Assembly (NCBI GenBank): GCA_934591815.1
Contig: CAKTPV010000023.1
Span: 1-26,719 of the forward strand
Direction of reading: 5' to 3'
Source of the DNA: an uncultured Oscillospiraceae bacterium
Lineage (GTDB): Bacteria; Bacillota; Clostridia; Oscillospirales; Oscillospiraceae
DNA: 26,719 bases
Every line of letters begins with the position of its first letter. The stretch's first letter is position 1. Below are positions 7,162 to 13,409 of this stretch, in pieces. The position numbers were made by a program, and so were the translations under genes. The notes below the pieces were generated by a model. That model saw only the letters and a program-made list of their open reading frames with translations. It did no database searches and was not told the DNA's origin.

Positions 7162-8557
7162 GGTCTTGTTCCTCCCCTATCTCCGCCAGACGCGCCAGCG
7201 CCCGGGGCAGTTTTTCAATGTCGATGCCGGAATAGTTCACCACCAGCACATGGGGCGGCGCATCGTCCGGGTCGTTGTAGTATTCGGACAGCATGGCCAG
7301 CCGCACGCCGCGCTGCGCCGCCCGGCGGCGCAGCACCCCGTCGGGCAGGGCCGTGTCCAGCGTCATCAGGAAGTGGAGTCCCGCGTCCTCCTCGGTGATG
7401 CGGGCGCGGTCTGCCAGCGGGCCGCCGCGGATGCAGGCGATCACCGCGTCCCGCTTCTGGTGGTAGCGCTTGCGCATCCGGTTCAGGTGCTTTTCGTAAT
7501 ACCCCTCCGCCATGAACCGCGCCAGCGTGTACTGCTCGAAGCCGGAGACGGTGCTGGCATAGAACCCCAGCTTCTCCCGGAACGCGGCGAGCAGCCGGTG
7601 GGGCAGCACCATATAGCTGATGCGGATGGAGGGCGCAATGGTCTTGGAAAAAGTGTTCAGATAGATGACCCGTCCCGCCTCGTCCACGGAGAACAGCGTG
7701 GGGATGGGACGCCCCACGAAGCGGAACTCGCTGTCGTAATCGTCCTCCAGAATAAAGCGGTCATCCCCCTGCGCCGCCCAGCGCAGCAGCTCCTGCCGCC
7801 GGGCGATGGGCATGACGATGCCGGTGGGATAGTGGTGGCTGGGTGAGATGTGTACCACGTCGGCGCCGGCCTCGTCCAGTGCCGATACGGACAGCCCCGC
7901 GCCGTCCAGCGGCACGGACGCCACCTCCGCCTGATTGCTCCGGTAAATGCGGGCGATCTTGCCGTAGCCCGGATCCTCCACGGCGTAGCGCTTGTCCCGT
8001 CCCAGAAGCTGCACCAGCATATTATACAGCTGCTCTGTGCCGGCGCCGATGATGATCTGCTCCTCGTCCACCGTCATGCCCCGGAATTGCTGAAGATAGG
8101 CGGCGATGGCGCGGCGCAGCTCCGGCGCACCCTGAGGCGGCATGGGACGCAGCAGGCCGGTACCCTGCTCCAAGATGGTCTGGCGCATCAGACGCGCCCA
8201 GACGGTGAAGGGGAAATCCTCCGCCGCAATGGAGTTGGTGACCAGATCCATCTCCCAGACGTGCTCGGCAGGCGGCGCAGCCTCCTGCCGGTGGGCGGGG
8301 GCGGTCAGCGGGCGCTGGACGGGGCTGACGTAGTAGCCCTTCTTCTCCATGCCGTAGATATACCCCTCCGCCATCAGCTGCTCGTAGGCGTTCTTCACCG
8401 TGATGACGCTGACCTCCAGATGGGCGGCCAGCGCCCGCTTGGAGGGCAGCTTCTCCCCTGTCGCCAGCCGGCCGGTAAGGATATCGTCCTTGACCCGGCG
8501 GTATAGCTGCTCGTACAGGCTGACGCCGCCGGTTTTTGTCAGTGCATAGGTCAGCAT
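7154..8557 (-). CDS. MocR/PdxR-type GntR-aminotransferase regulator
   Basis: A 467-residue chimeric regulator: a GntR winged helix at about residues 1-75 (SLYEQLYRRVKDDIL, LPSKRALAAHLEVS, GYYVSP) joined to a fold-type I aminotransferase domain from about 100. The domain keeps EDPGYGK, EDDYDSEFR and the PLP-binding lysine in NTFSKTIAPS (K305). Members sense PLP or related compounds, and the PdxR branch controls vitamin B6 supply. I chose ATG 8557 because TGGAGG sits 5 bases upstream; the ATG at 8569 has no such site and that region forms the SD itself. It is divergent from an ECF S component and overlaps greA downstream. The B6 link is inference. Confidence 0.9.
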   Translation of the reverse strand: MLTYALTKTGGVSLYEQLYRRVKDDILTGRLATGEKLPSKRALAAHLEVSVITVKNAYEQLMAEGYIYGMEKKGYYVSPVQRPLTAPAHRQEAAPPAEHVWEMDLVTNSIAAEDFPFTVWARLMRQTILEQGTGLLRPMPPQGAPELRRAIAAYLQQFRGMTVDEEQIIIGAGTEQLYNMLVQLLGRDKRYAVEDPGYGKIARIYRSNQAEVASVPLDGAGLSVSALDEAGADVVHISPSHHYPTGIVMPIARRQELLRWAAQGDDRFILEDDYDSEFRFVGRPIPTLFSVDEAGRVIYLNTFSKTIAPSIRISYMVLPHRLLAAFREKLGFYASTVSGFEQYTLARFMAEGYYEKHLNRMRKRYHQKRDAVIACIRGGPLADRARITEEDAGLHFLMTLDTALPDGVLRRRAAQRGVRLAMLSEYYNDPDDAPPHVLVVNYSGIDIEKLPRALARLAEIGEEQDHA

Positions 8558-8569
8558 ATCGGCCTCCAT

Positions 8570-8615
8570 CTGGTATTAACAACTAAAATCAATATGGATA
8601 TTTTAATAATACCAG
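8570..8615. promoter_or_regulatory. Dyad operator candidate between mocR and the ECF gene
   Basis: CTGGTATTA (8570-8578) and TAATACCAG (8607-8615) form a perfect 9-base inverted repeat with a 28-base centre that is AT-rich and contains a smaller dyad, AATATGGATATT. A TATAAT (8623-8628) for the plus-strand gene lies just beyond and lacks a good -35, as expected for an activated promoter. MocR proteins commonly bind in such divergent gaps. Confidence 0.6.
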
Positions 8616-8694
8616 TTACGACTATAATACAACTTGACCGCGATTGCAAGGACTTTTTGGTCCGGCGCGGAACATATTTGTGAGGTGCAAGACC

Positions 8695-9204
8695 ATGTCC
8701 GACAAGAAGATCAGAACGATGGTGCTGGCGGCCGTGCTGGCGGCGCTGGCCTGTGTGGCCACGATGGTGGTACAGATCCCCTCCCCCATGAACGGCTATG
8801 TAAATCTGGGCGACTGCTTTGTACTGCTGAGCGGCTGGCTGCTGGGTCCGTGGTGGGGCGCTGCCGCCGGCGGTATCGGCTCCATGCTGGCGGACCTGCT
8901 GCTGGGCTACGGCCACTACGCCCCCGGCACGCTGGTCATCAAGGGTCTGATGGCGCTGGTGGGCGCACTGGTCTTTAAGGCCTTCGGCAAGAGCAGCGTG
9001 GGCGCACTGGTCAGCGGTGTGATCAGCGAGATCATCATGGTGGCCGGTTACTTCGGCTACGCAGGGCTGCTGCTGGGCAAGGGCATCGGCGCCGCAGCCA
9101 GCGTCCCCGGCAATCTGGTGCAGGGTGCTGTGGGTCTGGTGGCCGGCTTCCTGCTGCTGCAGGTGGTACGCCGCACCCATCTTGAAGAAAAGGTCTGCGC
9201 GTGA
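8695..9204 (+). CDS. ECF transporter S component, possibly for vitamin B6
   Basis: A 169-residue membrane protein acting as the substrate-binding S subunit of an energy-coupling factor transporter, using a shared EcfA/T module encoded elsewhere. About six hydrophobic segments are visible; the family pattern is strong in YVNLGDCFVLLSGWLLGPWWG, GGIGSMLADLLLGY and YAPGTLVIKGLMALVGALV. ATG 8695 has GAGGTG 8 bases upstream and gives an N-terminus of MSDKKIRT, a short basic lead into the first helix. The divergent MocR-type regulator suggests a pyridoxine-class substrate (PdxU2/HmpT-like), but other vitamins remain possible. A perfect hairpin follows the stop. Confidence 0.85.
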   Translation: MSDKKIRTMVLAAVLAALACVATMVVQIPSPMNGYVNLGDCFVLLSGWLLGPWWGAAAGGIGSMLADLLLGYGHYAPGTLVIKGLMALVGALVFKAFGKSSVGALVSGVISEIIMVAGYFGYAGLLLGKGIGAAASVPGNLVQGAVGLVAGFLLLQVVRRTHLEEKVCA

Positions 9205-9210
9205 TATACT
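9182..9210 (+). promoter_or_regulatory. Possible internal promoter for ywlG
   Basis: -35 TTGAAG (9182-9187), 17-base spacer, -10 TATACT (9205-9210) at the very end of the ECF gene. Its start site would fall inside the first arm of the terminator hairpin, so its own transcript would not form the full stem. Speculative. Confidence 0.4.
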
Positions 9211-9246
9211 ATATGGCGAGCCGGAAAACGGCTCGCCATATCTTTT
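9211..9246 (+). terminator. Terminator after the ECF S component
   Basis: Perfect 13-base arms ATATGGCGAGCCG (9211-9223) and complement (9229-9241), GAAAA loop, then CTTTT. It separates the ECF gene from ywlG. Confidence 0.85.
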
Positions 9247-9274
9247 GAATCTACTTTGAGCGAGGTGTTTTTTT

Positions 9275-9874
9275 ATGGCAGGTATCGTGCATGAGCTGGA
9301 GCAGAAGGGTCTGCATGAGCAGGTGCGGCAAGAGGCGGCCAACGCAGCGGCTCAGCTGGCGGAGGCAGCGCACCTTCACAAGGGCCAGATCGTGGTGGTG
9401 GGATGCAGCACCAGCGAAGTTGTGGGAAAAAAGGTGGGCAGCTGGTCCACGCCGGAGATCGCCAACGCCATCTTCGAGGGGCTGCACAGTGTGTTCGGCC
9501 CCATGGGCGTCTACATCGCCGCCCAGTGCTGTGAGCATCTGAATCGCGCCATCATCGTGGAGCATGACGCCGTACCCAACGGTGAGATCGTCAACGTGGT
9601 GCCCCAGCCCAAGGCGGGCAGCTCCTTTGCCACCGCCGCTTATCAGGCCTTCGCGCATCCGGTGGCGCTGGAGGAGATTCGCGCCGACGCTGGTCTGGAT
9701 ATCGGCGGCACGCTGATTGGTATGCACCTGAAAAAGGTAGCGGTGCCGGTGCGTCTGGCGCAGGATCATATCGGTGACGCCATCCTGCTGGCGGCGCGGG
9801 TGCGTCCCAAGTTCATCGGCGGCGACCGCGCCGTGTACGACGAGACGCTGAAGGACGGCTACCCCGCGTTCTGA
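9275..9874 (+). CDS. YwlG/UPF0340 (TIGR01440, DUF436) family protein
   Basis: A 199-residue soluble protein of the conserved TIGR01440/YwlG family, of unknown biochemical function. Recognition rests on VVGCSTSEVVGKKVGSWS, GPMGVYIAAQCCEHLNRA, NVVPQPKAGSSFATAAY, and the C-terminal DIGGTLIGMHLKKVAVPVR followed by HIGDA and RPKFIGGDRA. There are no membrane segments. A GAGCGAGGTG site precedes ATG 9275. It lies behind the ECF S component with a terminator in between, so it may have its own promoter or depend on read-through. Placement beside a predicted vitamin transporter is suggestive only. Confidence 0.9.
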   Translation: MAGIVHELEQKGLHEQVRQEAANAAAQLAEAAHLHKGQIVVVGCSTSEVVGKKVGSWSTPEIANAIFEGLHSVFGPMGVYIAAQCCEHLNRAIIVEHDAVPNGEIVNVVPQPKAGSSFATAAYQAFAHPVALEEIRADAGLDIGGTLIGMHLKKVAVPVRLAQDHIGDAILLAARVRPKFIGGDRAVYDETLKDGYPAF

Positions 9875-9943
9875 CCGCTGCCGGAACATCCCCGCCCCCG
9901 GTGGGAAGCACTGCCGGGCGGTACTCGGAAAAATGGCATGCAG

Positions 9944-9974
9944 AAACCCCGTAACCTCTCGGTTACGGGGTTTT
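9944..9974. terminator. Bidirectional terminator between ywlG and the tRNA-Ser pair
   Basis: Perfect 13-base arms AAACCCCGTAACC and complement with a TCTC loop, bounded by A and T runs; ends ywlG on plus and the tRNA-Ser transcript on minus. Confidence 0.9.
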
Positions 9975-9976
9975 GC

Positions 9977-10068
9977 TGGCGCGGAAGGAGGGATTTGAAC
10001 CCTCGCGCCGCTTTTGACGGCCTACTCCCTTAGCAGGGGAGCCCCTTCGGCCACTTGGGTACTTCCGC
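9977..10068 (-). tRNA. tRNA-Ser (anticodon GCU)
   Basis: Minus strand, 92 nt with encoded CCA. The acceptor GCGGAAG pairs with CTTCCGC, discriminator G; the anticodon loop CTGCTAA gives GCU; there is a long variable arm typical of class II tRNA-Ser and a GGTTCAAAT T-loop. It reads AGC/AGU. Confidence 0.97.
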
Positions 10069-10081
10069 GTATTCTGTTTTC

Positions 10082-10169
10082 TGGCGGAGAGAGTGGGATT
10101 CGAACCCACGGATGCTTTCACATCGCCGGTTTTCAAGACCGGTGCTTTCGACCACTCAGCCATCTCTCC
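10082..10169 (-). tRNA. tRNA-Ser (anticodon UGA)
   Basis: Minus strand, 88 nt with encoded CCA. The acceptor GGAGAGA pairs with TCTCTCC; the anticodon loop CTTGAAA gives UGA; the variable arm GCGATGTGAAAGCATC is long. It is the first gene of a two-tRNA transcript, 13 bases before tRNA-Ser(GCU). Confidence 0.97.
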
Positions 10170-10206
10170 GTGTGCAAAAGCGTCTCTCGTGCCAAACGCG
10201 AATATT

Positions 10207-10235
10207 ATATTACCATGTACCGGCGATTTTGTCAA
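10207..10235 (-). promoter_or_regulatory. Promoter of the tRNA-Ser pair
   Basis: Minus strand: perfect -35 TTGACA (10230-10235), 17-base spacer, -10 TAATAT (10207-10212). Confidence 0.85.
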
Positions 10236-10278
10236 CAAAAAGCGTCAGGAGAAATTTGAAAAAATTTAAAAATAAGAC

Positions 10279-10307
10279 TTGCAAATTGGTGGAAGATGTG
10301 GTATTCT
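10279..10307 (+). promoter_or_regulatory. Promoter of tRNA-Pro
   Basis: Plus strand: -35 TTGCAA (10279-10284), 17-base spacer, -10 TATTCT (10302-10307), 30 bases before the tRNA, in an AT-rich stretch. Confidence 0.65.
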
Positions 10308-10337
10308 TATCTGGCTGTGTGAAACAGAACTGAATAT

Positions 10338-10414
10338 CCGGGTGTGGCGAAGTTTGGTATCGCGCTTGAATGGGGTTCAAGAGGCCTCGAGTTCGAATCT
10401 CGACACTCGGACCA
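10338..10414 (+). tRNA. tRNA-Pro (anticodon GGG)
   Basis: 77 nt with encoded CCA. The acceptor CCGGGTG pairs with CACTCGG (one G-U); the anticodon stem CTTGA/TCAAG encloses loop ATGGGGT, giving GGG with U33 and G37; T-arm TCGAG/CTCGA with TTCGAAT. It reads CCC and CCU. Confidence 0.95.
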
Positions 10415-10415
10415 C

Positions 10416-10470
10416 GCAGAGTGTCCTTATAGGATCTGAGTATCCTGTAATGGACACTCTGCTTTTTTAT
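10416..10470 (+). terminator. Terminator of tRNA-Pro
   Basis: Arms GCAGAGTGTCC (10416-10426) and complement (10452-10462) with an inner AGGAT/ATCCT stem, followed by TTTTTTAT. Confidence 0.92.
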
Positions 10471-10482
10471 TTCCCACAAAAT

Positions 10483-10764
10483 TCATACTGCAAGGCGTTC
10501 CGGGGCGTAGCTGAGTGCTACGCCTTTTCTTGTTTCCATGATAATGTTGGCCTCCGGGATCTTCCGGCGATCCGGCACATCAAAGGCACCGATGCAGTTA
10601 TAGTGAATATCGACGCGCTGGTTGGTAACGCCGTCCTGCTTTTCAGCGTGGTACACCTCAATATGGTCGATCAGCTCTGCAACCATGCGCTTTGTAATGG
10701 TAGTCGCATCCGTGTACCGCCGCACCATTTCAAGAAAATCGTCAATCCCCTGTACCCCGCCCAT
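10483..10764 (-). pseudogene. Serine recombinase C-terminal remnant (DUF4368)
   Basis: This 93-residue frame matches the C-terminal tail (DUF4368 region) of large clostridial site-specific serine recombinases found on Tn4451-like elements. Recognisable pieces are DDFLEMVRRYTDATTIT, MVAELIDHIEVYHAEK, QRVDIHYNCIGAFDVPD and METRKGVALSYAPE. Intact enzymes exceed 500 residues with an N-terminal catalytic serine domain; none of that is present, and an in-frame TAG lies seven bases upstream of the first ATG. No ribosome binding site was found. It is therefore a non-functional relic, lying between the tRNA-Pro terminator and a truncated spoVT. Codon use is more AT-rich than its neighbours, which agrees with foreign origin. 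Confidence 0.82.
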
Positions 10765-10841
10765 TCGGATCGCCTACGGCTTATCCTGGCCGGTTCGTTA
10801 CCACCTGCGATTCCCACCCCTGTCGTTTAGCCAAATCGCTC

Positions 10842-11336
10842 ATGGCAAAACAGAATCTCTCCCACGGTGCCAATGTTGTCAGCAACGGCGACCCGTTGGA
10901 GATCTATACCACAAGGGACGGCGAGGTCATCTTCAAGAAGTACTCCCTGATCGGTGGGCTGGAGGACTTCGCCGTCCAGTTCTGCGACACATTGAGCCGC
11001 AGCACCGATTTTACCGCCGCTGTTACCGACCGGGACGCCGTTATCGCCATAGCAGGCCCCGGCAAGCGGGAGCTGCTGGGCAAGCCCGTCTCCGATCAAC
11101 TGGAGAAACTCATGGCGGAGCGCAGCATCTACCACTTCTCCGGGCTGGGCGCCATGCCCCGCGTCTGCGAGGACAATGAGACGTTCACCGCCGCCGTGGC
11201 CGCCCCCGTGCTGTGCGAGGGTGATGTGCTGGGCGCGGTGCTGTTCGTCACCGACACGGGCCGTCTGGCCGGTGACACGGAGTGCAAGCTGGCCCAGACC
11301 GTGGCTGCGTTTCTGGGAAAAAGCATGGAAAGCTGA
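10842..11336 (+). pseudogene. spoVT: SpoVT lacking its AbrB DNA-binding domain
   Basis: From residue 16 on, this 164-residue frame follows stage V sporulation protein T: GDPLEIYTTRDGEVIFKKYS, then the GAF-like sensor domain with TDRDAVIAIAG and a C-terminal LAQTVAAFLGKSMES. Normal SpoVT is about 178 residues; its first 31, the AbrB swapped-hairpin DNA-binding domain, are missing here. They are replaced by MAKQNLSHGANVVSN, unlike any AbrB segment, and no AbrB coding appears in the other plus frames upstream. The join is near 10887. The ATG at 10842 has no ribosome binding site. SpoVT controls forespore genes, so loss of DNA binding should remove regulator function, unless the GAF part is used alone. 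A complete copy may exist elsewhere. Confidence 0.75.
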
Positions 11337-11375
11337 AAGCAGGGTCTCCGGCAATGCCGGAGACCCTGCTTTTCG
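11336..11375. terminator. Bidirectional terminator after the spoVT remnant
   Basis: Perfect 18-base arms (11336-11353 and 11355-11372) followed by TTTCGTTT; also lies downstream of the convergent TPM gene. Confidence 0.92.
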
Positions 11376-11401
11376 TTTACGTATCTGCGCTTAGCTGCCG
11401 C

Positions 11402-11938
11402 TCAGCGCTTGCTGCCGCCCAGCTGCGCCTGTCCGTAGAACACGTCCGCCTGCCGGTAGAACGCCAGCGCCGCGCCGTCGAAGTCCCCGTTGTAATAGGG
11501 CGTCTCGATGGCCTGCTTCAGCTTCATCTGCTGGGTATCGGTCATGGCGGCGCGCACCTTGTCGCCGCAGTTCACATAGTAGTCGCCGCTGCGTACCAAT
11601 AGCAGCAGCATATCGTTCTCGCTCAAGCCCCAATCGGCGCCCAGCTTTTCTGCGGCCTTCTCCGGCGTCCAGCCGGTAATGCTGTCCACCGTGGCCACCG
11701 CGACCGCCGCGTAGTACCGGCTGTCCCAATCGCTGTTGTACTGCCGGATCTCATCCTTTGTCTTTTCGGACAGCATCCCCGCCTCATCGCAGATCCACTG
11801 GTGGTATTTCACCTCCGGCAGCGTCACCGGCTGCTTGGCGATATAGCCGGCCTTACGGCTCTGGCCGATGCACACGGCGGCGGCGATGGACAGCACCAGC
11901 ACCGCCAGCGCGACGCCCCGCTTTTTGAAAAACTTCAT
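11402..11938 (-). CDS. TPM domain membrane-anchored or secreted protein
   Basis: A 178-residue protein with an N-terminal hydrophobic segment (about residues 9-26, after KFFKKRG) acting as signal anchor or signal peptide, and one TPM domain (about 45-165). Domain traits are the early WICDEAGMLSEKTKDEI, the YAAVAVATVDSI strand, and LGLSENDMLLLL-like segment GLSENDMLLLLV followed by DYYVNCGDKV. TPM domains occur in proteins tied to membrane-protein quality control or phosphatase activity; the role here is not known. It lacks the C-terminal glycine-rich tail of YgcG-type members. AAGGGGAG precedes ATG 11938. It is the last gene of the xpaC-telA run, separated from telA by the duplicated tail and hairpin element. 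Confidence 0.85.
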   Translation of the reverse strand: MKFFKKRGVALAVLVLSIAAAVCIGQSRKAGYIAKQPVTLPEVKYHQWICDEAGMLSEKTKDEIRQYNSDWDSRYYAAVAVATVDSITGWTPEKAAEKLGADWGLSENDMLLLLVRSGDYYVNCGDKVRAAMTDTQQMKLKQAIETPYYNGDFDGAALAFYRQADVFYGQAQLGGSKR

Positions 11939-11973
11939 ACAAACTCCCCTTCCCGAAGGAGATGATTATTTCT

Positions 11974-12028
11974 TTAGCTCCGCAGCTCCAGCAGCTTCTG
12001 CTTCAGCTCGCCCTCGATGCGGCCCAGC
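11974..12028 (-). repeat. Duplicated copy of the telA 3' end
   Basis: 55 bases match the last 17 codons plus stop of telA (12194-12248) with two differences (11977 and 12016). Both differences are synonymous in the telA frame (Ser AGC/AGT, Ile ATC/ATT). The offset between copies is exactly 220 bases. Confidence 0.95.
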
Positions 12029-12193
12029 GCCCCATTTTGCGCCTGCGCAAAACGGGGGCCCCGTTCCATTGCACATCCTCGGGCGAAATGAATTCGCCCT
12101 GCGGCAAGGTTTTGCACGCAAAACCCTTGGACGCGCTGCCGCGCGATGCGGCTGCGCCGCCCGAGCTGGGCTGACGGTGCCGATTTGCTCTTT
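12029..12193 (-). repeat. 165-bp multi-hairpin element between the two telA tails
   Basis: Four consecutive hairpins: 12030-12057 (12 pairs with one mismatch, 2-base loop), 12081-12099 (GGGCGAA/TTCGCCC), 12105-12129 (GGTTTTGC/GCAAAACC plus a CAA/TTG extension) and 12133-12157 (10-base arms with one mismatch). No ORF of note. The dense palindromes suggest an intergenic repeat of REP/MITE type or a structured RNA. Confidence 0.7.
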
Positions 12194-13366
12194 TTAACTC
12201 CGCAGCTCCAGCAGCTTCTGCTTCAGCTCGCCCTCAATGCGGCCCAGCTCGGCTTCCGCCTCCTTGCGCTTGGCGGCGCCCTCCTTCTGGATGCGTGCCA
12301 CCTCATCCAGCGTGGAGATCAGCTGCTGGTTGGTGTGCTGCAGCGTCTCGATATCCACGATGGAGCGCTCCGCCTCCTTGGCGGTGGCGATGGTACCCAT
12401 CTTCAGGGTATCGGCGTTCTTCTTCAGCAGCTCGTTGGTCATCTCCGTCACCGCGTTCTGGGCGGCGGTGGCCTGACGGCTGTGCTCCATGCCCAGCGCC
12501 AGCACCATCTGGCTCTTCCACAGGGGGATGGTGTTCACCAGGGAGGACTGGATCTTCTCGATCATCTGGGTGTCGTTATTTTGCAGCAAACGGGTCTGGG
12601 GCCCCATCTGGATGGACACCATACGGGTCAGCTCCAGATCGTGGAGCTTCTTCTCAAAGCGGTCACACAGGCTGACCAGATCGTTGTAGGCCTGGGCGTC
12701 CTCGGCAAGACCGGTCTGCTCCGCCTTCTGGTGCAGTGCCTCCACCTCGGTGGCGCGCACCTCCGCCAGACGCTTCTTGCCCGCCAGAATGTACATGGTC
12801 AGTTCCTTGTAGTACTTCAGGTTCAGCTCATACATCTGGTCAAACATGGCCACATCCTTGAGCAGGGTGATCTGATGGTTTTCCAGATTCTGGGCGATCT
12901 TGTCCACGTTGGCCTCGACCTTGCTGTACTGGGACTTCATGATCTCCAGCTTATTGCCGGCCTTCTTGAAAAGCCCCTTCAGGCCCTTTTTCTCCTCGTC
13001 CTCGCCGAACCCCTTCAGCTCCACCACCAGACGGCTCAGATCCTCGCCGATCTCGCCCATGTCCTTGTTGCGCACGTTGTTCAGGGCATTCTCGGAGAAG
13101 GACGCCACGCTTTTCTGGGCGGCGGCGCCGTATTGCAGCACCTGATTGGTGTCGCGGATATCGATCTTCTTGGAGAAGGCGTCCACAGCCTGACGCTCCT
13201 CCTCGGTCAGCAGGCTCTCGTCCATGGCCACCGGCTCGATCTTCTTTTCCTCCTCCTGCGGCACCTCCGGCGCGTCGGGTGTCAAGGTCAGCTCAGGCAC
13301 GGCCACCGCCGCGGCGGTATCGGTATCGGGGGTCAGGGTCAGCTCAGGCATCATGTTATCGGTCAT
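12194..13366 (-). CDS. telA: TelA-family (toxic anion resistance) protein
   Basis: A 390-residue cytoplasmic protein of the TelA family (PF05816), associated with tellurite and other envelope-stress phenotypes but with unclear biochemistry. It is almost wholly helical and coiled coil, with family segments GLKGLFKKAGNKLEIMKSQY, LLKDVAMFDQMYELNLKYYKELTMYI and SIQMGPQTRLLQNNDTQMIEKIQSS. The N-terminus has two copies of PELTLTPD (residues 7-14 and 24-31) encoded by a near-identical 19-base direct repeat. ATG 13366 has AAAGGAAA upstream. It follows xpaC by 43 bases, a pairing common in Firmicutes. Its last 17 codons are repeated downstream. Confidence 0.93.
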   Translation of the reverse strand: MTDNMMPELTLTPDTDTAAAVAVPELTLTPDAPEVPQEEEKKIEPVAMDESLLTEEERQAVDAFSKKIDIRDTNQVLQYGAAAQKSVASFSENALNNVRNKDMGEIGEDLSRLVVELKGFGEDEEKKGLKGLFKKAGNKLEIMKSQYSKVEANVDKIAQNLENHQITLLKDVAMFDQMYELNLKYYKELTMYILAGKKRLAEVRATEVEALHQKAEQTGLAEDAQAYNDLVSLCDRFEKKLHDLELTRMVSIQMGPQTRLLQNNDTQMIEKIQSSLVNTIPLWKSQMVLALGMEHSRQATAAQNAVTEMTNELLKKNADTLKMGTIATAKEAERSIVDIETLQHTNQQLISTLDEVARIQKEGAAKRKEAEAELGRIEGELKQKLLELRS

Positions 13367-13409
13367 GTCTCTGTTTCCTTTCTGTATGATAAATTGTGTG
13401 TTCTCTTGC

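Noticed and set aside
9977..10414. Tandem serine tRNAs as a CRISPR or repeat array
   Set aside because: The similarity is ordinary class II tRNA structure; two different anticodons, no spacers or short direct repeats.
10338..10485. tRNA-Pro as attachment site of the recombinase element
   Set aside because: Large serine recombinases rarely use tRNA genes, the tRNA and its terminator are intact, and no copy of the tRNA 3' end is seen at the other side of the relic.
10622..11179. 185-codon plus-strand ORF spanning the recombinase relic and spoVT join
   Set aside because: It shifts frame relative to both relics and matches neither; no ribosome binding site. I checked it as a possible frameshifted AbrB domain and saw no resemblance.
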